DNA from: Candidatus Babelota bacterium
GTDB lineage: Bacteria > Babelota > Babeliae > Babelales > Vermiphilaceae
Length of the DNA: 46,437 nt
Direction of reading: 5' to 3'
Assembly (NCBI GenBank): GCA_029262575.1
Contig: JAJCZC010000002.1
Location: forward strand, 1 to 46,437
Below are positions 26,635-35,700 of the stretch, one piece after another (positions within the stretch are counted from its first letter, which is position 1; each line of letters starts with the position of its first letter). The notes under the pieces are model-generated. The model saw only the letters and a program-made list of their open reading frames with translations, did not search any database and was not told where the DNA came from. A program made the position numbers and the translations under genes.

Positions 26635-27246
26635 TTAAAAAAATGCACCTCTTTGTATGACGTCCTTTGGATAGCGAACATACATTAAGACACGTCCTAA
26701 CATGTTTTTTCCGGTGCCATCAAATCCCGCACCCCACCACGCATCCTTTTTTCCAGCATTTTCCATAATCACACGTTTTTTTGTTCCCAAAAGCAGCTCT
26801 TTGATATTTGCATGTTGTTCAACTTTCGCCTGCACGGCACAAATCATTACTGCTGTTTTTATATCATTCCAATCAGTTCTTCTTGCAGGCTTTTTTTGAC
26901 GCGCGATTGCAAATATTTTACGCGCTGATGTTTCTGTTCTAATTTTTTCTTGAAGCGCTACATCATCTGGAAATTTTTGAGCCTGGAAATAATGCTCTGG
27001 TCTTGGCCAAATTTTTTCATCTAATTCAATTGGTACTTCATGAAAATTTGAAAATTCTTCAAACAATTCACCCTTCTTATAAAAATACACACCATCTTGA
27101 ATGCCAAACCAAGATTTGATCGCATCAACTTCAGTTGCTACCGAAGGAACCTCCGGGAGTTTTTTTGTAATAACATTACTGGAACTTGCAACAACCACCG
27201 CAGGAACAGAAAAACACCATACTAAAGATAACATCGCCTTTTGCAT
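26635..27246 (-). CDS. Exported NADAR (YbiA/DUF1768-like) domain protein
   Basis: A 203-residue protein with leader MQKAMLSLVWCFSVPAVVVA followed by a complete NADAR domain: VYFYKKGELFEEFSNFHEVP, WPRPEHYFQAQKF, RRTDWNDIKTAVMICAV and DAWWGAGFDGTGKNMLGRVL. NADAR proteins are N-glycosidases acting on ADP-ribose-linked or riboflavin-pathway substrates, and some remove ADP-ribose from guanine. They are usually cytoplasmic; here the leader predicts export. It could act on ADP-ribosylated or NAD-related molecules of a host. Assignment of the domain is firm, the substrate unknown. Confidence 0.85.
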   Translation of the reverse strand: MQKAMLSLVWCFSVPAVVVASSSNVITKKLPEVPSVATEVDAIKSWFGIQDGVYFYKKGELFEEFSNFHEVPIELDEKIWPRPEHYFQAQKFPDDVALQEKIRTETSARKIFAIARQKKPARRTDWNDIKTAVMICAVQAKVEQHANIKELLLGTKKRVIMENAGKKDAWWGAGFDGTGKNMLGRVLMYVRYPKDVIQRGAFF

Positions 27247-27380
27247 GCCTTCTCCTATTATTTAATGAAAATATAACCTATCGGCTCGAGTATAACAAAG
27301 CTAAAGGAAATCGATAAGCATGTTAACGGCAGAAACCAACATCCCGCTAACCCTGGCCTCACACGCCTCAAAAGAGTTAG

Positions 27381-27548
27381 TCATTTTTGATAGAACACAA
27401 TAAGCTCTCGAATTTCATCATTAGCAGCATGATAATCCAAGGTAGATCCACTTGGTTTCGCTCCTAAATCGAGCAAAAATTTCACCATTTTTGGCTGATT
27501 CCAATTTGCAGCAAAGTTCAACCCGTCATTGATGCATATCTTTTTCAT
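27381..27548 (-). pseudogene. Ankyrin-repeat fragment ORF behind hisS
   Basis: A 55-codon ORF with RBS AGGATCC: MKKICINDGLNFAANWNQPK, MVKFLLDLGAKPSG, then YHAANDEIRELIVFY. It is one ankyrin unit and part of the next, joined to a start context (GGATCCATATGAA) also found before the gene at 19638. No leader. It is probably the remains of a larger exported ankyrin gene after an internal deletion. Confidence 0.5.
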
Positions 27549-27578
27549 ATGGATCCTGACATGTTTTAAATGTGTAAA

Positions 27579-28856
27579 TTAATTCTTCAAAATATCAACC
27601 AAATCGACCTGCTTAACTCGTTCCTCTGATCCGGTCATCATATTTTTGAACGTAACTTCATGCTTTTGTTGTTCATCTTCACCAATGATCACCGCATAAG
27701 ATGCGCCCATTTTATTGGCTTTACGCATCATCTTTTTAACTTGGCCGCCATCAAGCATTACGTGTGCGCATATATCTTGTGCATGCAATTCATCTGCAAC
27801 TAACAATGCAAGCATCTTTTGCTCATCTTCAACGGGTAAAATAACGGTTAATTTTGGTGATTGGGGAATTGGCAGTTGATCTTGAATGGGCTCGAGTAAT
27901 AACAACAAGCGTTCAATGCCAATGGCCGCACCAAGTGCCGGTTGACCTTGTTTCGCGCCAAGTTCTTTAACCAAGCCATCATATCTTCCGCCGGCGCAAA
28001 AGGCATTTTGTGCACCAAGATCATTGCTGGAAAACTCAAACACTGTTTTGTTGTAGTAATCCAAACCGCGGACTAATTTGGGATTGATCACAAATGAAAC
28101 TGAAAGGAGTTCAAGCTGTTGCTGCAACTCCCGCCATTCTTTTTGGCTTTCTGCCGAAAGATGGTCAACCATTTTTGGTGCATTGTTATAGAGTTCTTGG
28201 CACACAGGGTTTTTGCAATCGAATATGCGCAAAATGTTTGCATCTTTACGCACTTTACACGTTTCGCATATACCTGCACATTCATCTGATTCTAAGAACT
28301 TTTTGAGCACTGATTTATAGTTTGCACGATCATCAAATGAGCCTAAAAAGTTGATCATCAACGCATAATTTTGAAGTTGCAATTTTTCATGAAAAAAGCG
28401 ATCAAGCATTTTGATCAGTTCTGCATCATTGCTAATTGAAGAACTACCAATGTTTTCGATGTTAATCTGATTAAATTCACGATATCGCCCTTTTTGTGGC
28501 CGTTCATAACGAAACATTGGCCCCCAAGAAAATACTTTCCATGGCACATCAACAACACTATTTTCGATAAATGCGCGAACGGTAGATGCAGTTGCTTCAG
28601 GACGCAAACACATGTAGTTTTCACCCTGAGCCTGTCGAAGGGTTTTATTATCATGTGTCTTAATAATAAACATCTCTTTACTGACAACATCGGTGGCCAC
28701 ACCAAGCGAACGCTTAAACAATTCTGTCGGTTCTAATATAGGTGTTTTTATTTGATTAAAATTATATGAAGTTAGATGCTTTTTTATTTGATCAAGAGCG
28801 AAATTGAATAATCTTAAATTGAGCCAATCTTGTGTGCCTTTTATACGTTGAATCAT
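27579..28856 (-). CDS. hisS: Histidyl-tRNA synthetase
   Basis: A 425-residue class II aminoacyl-tRNA synthetase that charges tRNA-His in the cytoplasm. Motif 2 region CLRPEATASTVRAF, HisA-type block LVRGLDYYNKTVFEF and AGGRYDGLVKELG are intact, and the C-terminal anticodon-binding domain ends VKQVDLVDILKN. A four-Cys cluster (CAGICETCKVR and CKNPVC) forms a likely zinc site. Residues 72-79 (TLRQAQGE) are the translation of a palindromic repeat inserted in the loop before LRPE; the loop is about eight residues longer than usual. A diverged copy of the last 25 codons lies at 14140. Confidence 0.95.
   Translation of the reverse strand: MIQRIKGTQDWLNLRLFNFALDQIKKHLTSYNFNQIKTPILEPTELFKRSLGVATDVVSKEMFIIKTHDNKTLRQAQGENYMCLRPEATASTVRAFIENSVVDVPWKVFSWGPMFRYERPQKGRYREFNQINIENIGSSSISNDAELIKMLDRFFHEKLQLQNYALMINFLGSFDDRANYKSVLKKFLESDECAGICETCKVRKDANILRIFDCKNPVCQELYNNAPKMVDHLSAESQKEWRELQQQLELLSVSFVINPKLVRGLDYYNKTVFEFSSNDLGAQNAFCAGGRYDGLVKELGAKQGQPALGAAIGIERLLLLLEPIQDQLPIPQSPKLTVILPVEDEQKMLALLVADELHAQDICAHVMLDGGQVKKMMRKANKMGASYAVIIGEDEQQKHEVTFKNMMTGSEERVKQVDLVDILKN
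28623..28643. repeat. Palindromic repeat inside hisS, in frame
   Basis: ACCCTGAGCCTGTCGAAGGG plus T, an imperfect palindrome of a kind common between genes in many bacteria. Here it is inside the coding sequence and adds LRQAQGE to the synthetase. Confidence 0.7.
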
Positions 28857-29106
28857 TTGATATACCTTAATAGGAAATTGTATAAAATAAAAGTTCCTTT
28901 TTCTCGATCCCCGCGCCTGTTCGCCATATCCTTAGCGCCGGCTGAGAGGATAACAAAAAGAACTATATGAAATTACATTGATTACATACAATTGTGCAGT
29001 ATACCATAAGATGCCCGACAAATTAACTCATACAGAAATTGACTTAATCACCAAACCTGATAAAAACATACCTATAGTAGAAGTAACTCAAAAAAAGGAG
29101 TCGAGA

Positions 29107-30735
29107 ATGAAAAAAATGCTATATCTATTATGGATAGGCTTACTCAGTTGCCCGCCAATGGAAGCAAGGTGCAGCACGCCGTGCGATAATAAGTTGTCAT
29201 GTGAATCAAATAGCTGCTTTGATTGTAATGATATAGATACCTGTAAATGTCAGGTAACTGCAAAATCATTCCTATCTGTGCGCCCATTCTTTGAGGCCGC
29301 ATCACCACCAAAAATTGCGTTAATACGCAAAGAGATGCAAGAACTGCGCACTAATAATGGTAGCATGTTCCAAGTGGTGCCATTTGGCGGCAGAACCACT
29401 AGTCCAGAAGAACTCGCCTGGTATTTTGGCCCATCATGTAAGCGTGTCTTAACCGTGTCAGCTGATCCTGCAACAAATCCCGATATTATATCTGAAAACT
29501 TAGGCATATATACGCAAAACGGGAATTTTGAAAGTAAGTTTTGCTTGTCTCCTCGGCAAACCTTTGCAGGTTTAGGCTTGAACTATCGCACACACTTTGG
29601 CTGCAGAGATCAGAATAAAGGGTTTTTTCTTGATGTAACATTACCTGTTTACTACGTAAAAAACCTGATGAATCTTGAAGAAATGGTTACAACCAATGGC
29701 GGCGGAGCGCTCAATGCTGGCGACCCTGCAAATGTTGAGCAAGCATTCAAGCAATGCTCATGGCAAGGTGGTCGTATTGATGACTGCTCTGACACGACCG
29801 AAACCGGCGTTAGCGAACTTGACGTACAGTTGGGCTATGGTTGGGGCCGCGAACAAGCACATATGCATTCTTATGCAGGTGTAATCATCCCAACGGGCAA
29901 CAGAGTCCGTGGTAGCAAACTATTTGAACCAATTATCGGATGGAACCATAATACTGCATTCCATTTTGGAACAAGCCTCGGCATTCAGATATGGAAAGAT
30001 GAATGCAAAGATCGCACCCTCTGGTATGAACTTGCTATTGATAGCCGCTACTTCTTTGAAAACACCCAATGCCGCTCATTTGATCTAAAATGCAAGCCGT
30101 GGAGCCGCTATATGCAAATCTACGAAAACAAGGCTCAAGCACAAGAAGCCGCCGATTTATGTGATCCAGTTTCAACCGATGCTGGACGCACACTCGGATC
30201 GCCTGGCATAAACCTATTCACCCAGCCACTTAAAGTGCGCCCTCGCTTTCAACGCACCTATAACACTGCATTTGCGCTTGATCTGAAATGCTGGACTTTA
30301 GAAGGTGGCTATAACTTCTTCACTCGAGATGAAGAATGCGTAAAGCTTGCATGTCCATGGGAAAAAATTGCGGGCATTATAACGGCACGACAACCTGATG
30401 GCACTTATAAAGCAATAGATGGCCCAGCCCTCAAATCACTGCAAGGATGTGGATTTACAAACAATGTACAGACTATAAGTGATAATTTTAATGGTCTTAA
30501 CGATGTTGATATTAATAATTACGAAGAAAGCATTATCACTGAAGCGGATCTTGATCTATCTTCCGCAGAAGCTCCATGCATGCTCAGCAACCGTTTTTAT
30601 GGTGCAGTGGGCTATAGCATTGATCGCTGTAAATTCCGAATATTATTCGGCCTTGGTGGAAGTTACGAATTCAGTGCAGATAATACCGGCATAGATCGCT
30701 GGGGCGGATGGGGTAAAGTTGCTCTCATCTTCTAA
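29107..30735 (+). CDS. Cys-rich outer-membrane beta-barrel-like protein
   Basis: A 542-residue protein from ATG 29107 behind AAGGAG, with leader MKKMLYLLWIGLLSCPPMEA. The first 45 mature residues are Cys-rich (CSTPCDNKLSCESNSCFDCN); the rest alternates aromatic and polar residues in strand-like segments (GLNYRTHFGC, ELDVQLGYGWG, FHFGTSLGIQIW, FALDLKCWTLEGGYNF) and ends with GWGKVALIF, a terminal Phe as in outer-membrane barrels. Cysteines in the strands and loops suggest disulfide cross-linking. Likely a major porin-like or structural envelope protein. A terminator follows. Confidence 0.75.
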   Translation: MKKMLYLLWIGLLSCPPMEARCSTPCDNKLSCESNSCFDCNDIDTCKCQVTAKSFLSVRPFFEAASPPKIALIRKEMQELRTNNGSMFQVVPFGGRTTSPEELAWYFGPSCKRVLTVSADPATNPDIISENLGIYTQNGNFESKFCLSPRQTFAGLGLNYRTHFGCRDQNKGFFLDVTLPVYYVKNLMNLEEMVTTNGGGALNAGDPANVEQAFKQCSWQGGRIDDCSDTTETGVSELDVQLGYGWGREQAHMHSYAGVIIPTGNRVRGSKLFEPIIGWNHNTAFHFGTSLGIQIWKDECKDRTLWYELAIDSRYFFENTQCRSFDLKCKPWSRYMQIYENKAQAQEAADLCDPVSTDAGRTLGSPGINLFTQPLKVRPRFQRTYNTAFALDLKCWTLEGGYNFFTRDEECVKLACPWEKIAGIITARQPDGTYKAIDGPALKSLQGCGFTNNVQTISDNFNGLNDVDINNYEESIITEADLDLSSAEAPCMLSNRFYGAVGYSIDRCKFRILFGLGGSYEFSADNTGIDRWGGWGKVALIF

Positions 30736-30753
30736 CAAATATTCGCATTATGT

Positions 30754-30784
30754 AAGGGCTGGCACCATTGCCGGCCCTTTTTTA
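30754..30784 (+). terminator. Intrinsic terminator after the OMP gene
   Basis: AGGGCTGGC pairs with GCCGGCCCT (one G-U), followed by TTTTTT. Confidence 0.8.
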
Positions 30785-30814
30785 TTGAAACTGGATAGGC
30801 TCATATGCTAATCT
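30785..30814 (+). promoter_or_regulatory. Candidate promoter of the coiled-coil operon
   Basis: TTGAAA (30785-30790), 18 bases, TAATCT (30809-30814), directly after the terminator and 64 bases before the first gene of the operon. Confidence 0.35.
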
Positions 30815-30877
30815 TTCACTAATACTTTAGTTTTCATGCTCTGAAGGCCAGAGTCTTTACATATATTTGGGGGTTTT

Positions 30878-32737
30878 ATGAAAAAAACAATTATTATATT
30901 ATTAGTTATACCACATGCAATCATCTCAATCACATCAAAAGATGCTCTACAATATGAAAATGAATTTAAAAAGATCGGCATCTATAATCCTGAGCGCCCT
31001 GATGATTATAAGGAAAGTCGCGCACAAGAGATTTTAACTCAACTTGCAAAAGGATTTAGTGCCACGGCAAAAGATTTAGAAATTGCACAGCTTCAGTCTC
31101 TTATGAAAAAGACAAAGGTCGACTACACAAAAAAAAATGAAGATCTCATAAAAGCAACTCTCGCGAGCGAAGAAAAGAAACGTGCGACAATCAAAGAAGC
31201 CCTATTGAAATGCGAATCCAAAATAGGCGCTGCCAAAACTGGCATTTCAGAAGAGCTACAAAAACTTAAGCAAAAAAACAACACCTTACAACAGCAAGCA
31301 TTAAAATCTCAAAATGATCTCAAACAAAAGTTACAAGCAGCTCAAATTGAACTAAAGAAGTCGCAAGCAACCCACCAGCAGCTTCAAAAAGAACTAAAAA
31401 CGGCTACGGCAAAAAGATCTGACACCTCTGAGCAAGACCAGCTAAAAGAAAAAAATACTGCATTGCAAAACCAAACAAAAAAACTTCGAACGGAGCTACA
31501 ACAAGGGCAAACCAAGCTAAGTACCTCCCAAAATGAGCTCACTAAACTTCGAACTAGCAACCAACTACTTCAACAACAGTTGAGCAAGGCGACGACAAAA
31601 AAGGCCGATGTAACTCAACTTGCTCAACTAGAAGCTGCTCTAGCAAAATCAAAAAAAGACCTACAAAGCTTAAAGCATCGATTGGAGAGTGACCAAAACA
31701 ATTATGCAAAAGCAGTAAGAGTACAACAAGATCAACATAAACAAGCGCTCTCCAAACAAACCAGCCAAGTAACACAAACCTTTGCAAATCAAATAAAACA
31801 ACTTAATGCAACAAACAAGAAACTCAAAGAACAACTTGCATCTTCAGCACAACAGGCTACATCAAAAGATATTAAACAATTAGAACAGCAAATCGAAGCA
31901 TTACAAAAACAATTAGCCCAAGAAAAACAAAATGCAACATCAATTGCAGCAAAACTCAAAGGCGAATTTGATATTGCAAAGCTGGAAATGGTGAGTCCAA
32001 AACTGTATGAACAGCTCAAAAAGGATCATGAAGCCGAAAAAAATGAGCTAAATAAAGGATATAAAAATAATATGAGCATTCTAGAACAAGAATGTGAGGC
32101 CACAAAAAAACAACTTAAAACATCTGCTCATAACCAAATCGAACAAATCAAAAAGGGCCTGCGAGTCCTCGAACAACAAAAAGCATCACTTGAAAAAGAA
32201 AAGCAAGCACTCCTCAAGCAATCGGAGTCTCCAAATAAAAAACTTAGTGAACTTATACAAGAGAATACTAAATTAAACTCATCAATAGACCAACTTAAAA
32301 ATGAACACAGTCAAGAGCTTAAAAAAGTAAATATTAATCTGGAACGCTTAAAAAAACAAGCATTAGCTAATAAACAAAAAGAGCATGACAGCATCATCAA
32401 AAACTATAACGCTGGCATGACAAAGTATGCAGATCAAGTAAAGAACCTTAAAAAACAGCTCGAGCCGCTACAGAAAAAAGATAAAGAAAATCAAATTCGC
32501 GAGCAAGACTTTCAAAAAGTCCTGGATCAATCAATCCTGGCTGAAGAAAAATACAAAGAGCGAGCTGAGAAAGCACAAAAAGAACTTAATAACTTAAAAA
32601 AGAAATATTCAACCGAAGTAGAGCCGATTATCAAAAGAATTAAACTTGAATCTGAACAGCAAAAACAAAAAATAATTGAACTCAACCAAGTTAATAAAAA
32701 ACTCGAAGCACAGCTCAGCAGCTTCCAGAAAAAATAG
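30878..32737 (+). CDS. Exported coiled-coil protein A, shared ITS/IYNP module
   Basis: A 619-residue protein, RBS GGGGG, leader MKKTIIILLVIPHAIIS. Residues 18-75 form a module shared with the next two genes: ITSK, then EFKKIGIYNP, DDYKESRA, ILTQLAKGF and a final AQLQSL. From about 80 to the end it is an almost unbroken heptad coiled coil rich in Lys, Gln, Glu and Leu. It stops at TAG; the frame after the stop continues as TEERAEKQME, so the tail may have been shortened. First gene of a three-gene operon (36 bp to the next). Function unknown; a filament or scaffold outside the cytoplasm is plausible. Confidence 0.75.
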   Translation: MKKTIIILLVIPHAIISITSKDALQYENEFKKIGIYNPERPDDYKESRAQEILTQLAKGFSATAKDLEIAQLQSLMKKTKVDYTKKNEDLIKATLASEEKKRATIKEALLKCESKIGAAKTGISEELQKLKQKNNTLQQQALKSQNDLKQKLQAAQIELKKSQATHQQLQKELKTATAKRSDTSEQDQLKEKNTALQNQTKKLRTELQQGQTKLSTSQNELTKLRTSNQLLQQQLSKATTKKADVTQLAQLEAALAKSKKDLQSLKHRLESDQNNYAKAVRVQQDQHKQALSKQTSQVTQTFANQIKQLNATNKKLKEQLASSAQQATSKDIKQLEQQIEALQKQLAQEKQNATSIAAKLKGEFDIAKLEMVSPKLYEQLKKDHEAEKNELNKGYKNNMSILEQECEATKKQLKTSAHNQIEQIKKGLRVLEQQKASLEKEKQALLKQSESPNKKLSELIQENTKLNSSIDQLKNEHSQELKKVNINLERLKKQALANKQKEHDSIIKNYNAGMTKYADQVKNLKKQLEPLQKKDKENQIREQDFQKVLDQSILAEEKYKERAEKAQKELNNLKKKYSTEVEPIIKRIKLESEQQKQKIIELNQVNKKLEAQLSSFQKK

Positions 32738-32773
32738 ACCGAAGAGCGAGCTGAAAAACAAATGGAGTAGAAA

Positions 32774-35700
32774 ATGATGAAAAGATATTGGGCATTATTG
32801 ATGCTACTCATTATGCCCTATGCAATGCAAGCAATAACTTCAAAACAAGCTCAAGAATACCATAATGAATTTCAACGTGTCGGCATTTATAATCCCTTGC
32901 GCCCAAGCGATTATAATCAAGCTCGAGCAACATTCATTTTGCAGGAGCTGAACAAAGGTTTCCGGACAAGAGCTCAGCAACTTGCAAATGCCCAACAAGA
33001 ATCATTAAAACAACGTATTCCATCTGCAGCTGCCGTACAATTGCCAACAACTACACACATCCCTCGCGTTTCGACTTTAGGTCAAAATAGACTGCAGCAG
33101 CTTTCTCAGACAAATTCCCAACTACAATCACAATTGCAAGCAGAGCGAGAACGAGCAATAAAATTGCAGCAACAAGCACAGGCATTTAACCAACAAAATC
33201 AACAATTGGTTAACAAAGCGACGGAACAAAGTCAATTTACCAACCAACTTCAACAACAGCTCGGACTAACTCAAGAGCAAAACAAACAACTGCAAGTACA
33301 ATCTGCCCAATTGCAATTGCAAGCACAGCAAAAAGAACAACAACTTGCACAACAGTATCAAGCCCAACTGCAACAGGCTCTAAATAAGCAAAACCTTTCA
33401 TTGCAACAAGAATCCACTAAGCAATTGTTAAAGTACCAGCAGAATATTGAAGGCCAATACCAAAATAAGCTCGGGCAACTCAGCAAACAAGCACAAAGCC
33501 TGCAACAACAATTACTAAAACAACAACAAGCTGAAAAGCAAACCATTCAACAATTAAAGAATGAGTTGGCGCAATCTCAATTGCAATCCCAACAAATACA
33601 GAAAGTATTCACAAATCGTTTAACAAATTATCAAAAAAATAAAGAACTAAAGCATCAGGATCAAATCAAGCTACTTCGTCAACAAATTGATCAATTGCAA
33701 CCTCATCTCCAACGAGCGCAAAGCCTACAAAAAGAATTAGATGCATTAAAAACACACCAACAGCAGGCCGAATCGCTAACTATCCAACAGTTGAGGGGCC
33801 AACTTGATCAAGAAAAAAAACAATATACTCAGGCTATCCAAAAATCTGATCTTGAGTTATCTTCTCTAAAACAAACGCTAGAACAACAACAGCGAAGCAA
33901 GCTTCAACTTCAAGAACAAATAAAAGAACTCCAATCGCAATTTGCTGAGCAACAGAAAAACGCTCAAATCAAACATCAAGAAAATCTCTCAAACATTAAA
34001 TCCTCAGCCCAACAAAGCGCACAGCAGCAAATCGCTGATGTAAAAAAACAATTTGAAGAGCAATTGCAGAGCCTACAACAAAGCAATCAAAATCAAGCCC
34101 TAGAACGAAAACAACAATTGAAGAACCTGCTAAGTGAGGGGGAAAAAAACCATAATCAAAAGTTGCTCGAACAAAAAGCTCAACATGAAAAGCAATTGCA
34201 AAACCAGCTTGAGCAAGAACAAGCAAAACTTAACCAGCAGAAAAAGGAAATACAAGCTCTCAACAATGCAACAGAAAAACTGAAAAAAGACCTTGAAGCC
34301 CGACTAAAAATTCCACAAGAAGAAATCAAAGACCTAACAACTGAAATACTAAAAATTAAAAAGCAATTAGACGAAAAAAACCAATCAATAGAACAAATAA
34401 AAAAGCAACTTGACGCAGAAAACGAATCTGCATTAAACAAACAAAGAGAAGAACATATCAAAAAACTTAACATGCGCAATGAGCAACTTGTGCAAAAAGA
34501 AAATGACAATAACAAGCTGCGAGATGAACTGGTAAATAAAACCAAAGAATTAGAGAGCCTGAAAACACACCAACAACAAGCCGAATCTAATGCAATACAA
34601 GAATTGCAGAACCAACTTGAGCAAGAGAAAATAACTCATCAAAAACAGCTTGCCTTGCAAGAAAAGCAACATAATGCAACTTTAAAACAACAGCAGGAAC
34701 AAAATTCTCAAGCTACAAAAGCATTGCAACTACAACTTAAAAATGAACTACCGAAAACTCATCCGAAAGAAAACAATGCAGCCCTGCAACTTATTCAAGA
34801 TGAGCTCACTAAACAAACATTAAAGAATGAACGGCTAGAAAAAAGCCTAAACACGATGAATCAGATAATCGAAGAAAATAAACAGTTAAAACAGCAAATC
34901 GAAGTACTGAAACAACAAAAGCCGCTACAAAAAACACCTTCTACTAATGAAGACGCTCGTTTTATAGAATTGAACAAACAGCTGGAAAAAATTGAACGTG
35001 AAAACCGGAAATTAAAAAGTCAACTTCAGTCATTACAACAAAAGTATAACGAGCGTGATGATACTAGAAAGCAACAGCGAATAGTGATCGACAACCAACA
35101 AATAAAAGAATTAAAAAGCAATGCTACGCGGCAAACGAAAACGTCCGACACTGCAGGAAAGCAAAAAAGCACACAAAGCTCAAGACTACAAAACGCAACA
35201 ACAACAGCTGTCCATTTGATGGCAAAGCAACGTTTAACGCCCCAACGAACTGACACAGCCAAGACATGGCAAGATGTGAGTATTTACCTCTTTAACAACA
35301 CGAATAAGTCTCTGAGTGTAAATGTCCCTGACCCAAAGAAAACAGAGATATCAACACAATATATTATTAAACAGGAGAAATCCATAACGCAAAGTCAGCC
35401 ACTCAAGATTAAAGCTGGTCAAATAAAATCACAAAACATCACATTCATCACTGATAAAGAAATTCCTGTCGATAAGCAAAAAATCATACAAGCGGCAAAA
35501 AAAGCTGCAGGCAAAACTAACGCTATTGTTATTCAAATTAATAAAATAGCTGGTAGTTTGTTCTCCAGTGATACGTATCCTTATGAAGTGAATGTCTATA
35601 AGCCACACAAATCAACTCATGCCGCAAGTTCAACTTCTGCCCAACAGAAGACGTTTACCATTGCCCCTAACACAACATTCCGATTTGGAGACACGAGCTA

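Noticed and set aside
31554-35262. Several long minus-strand ORFs opposite the coiled-coil genes
   Set aside because: They are antisense shadows of Gln/Lys-rich coiled-coil codons, rich in Cys, Phe and Leu and lacking RBS.
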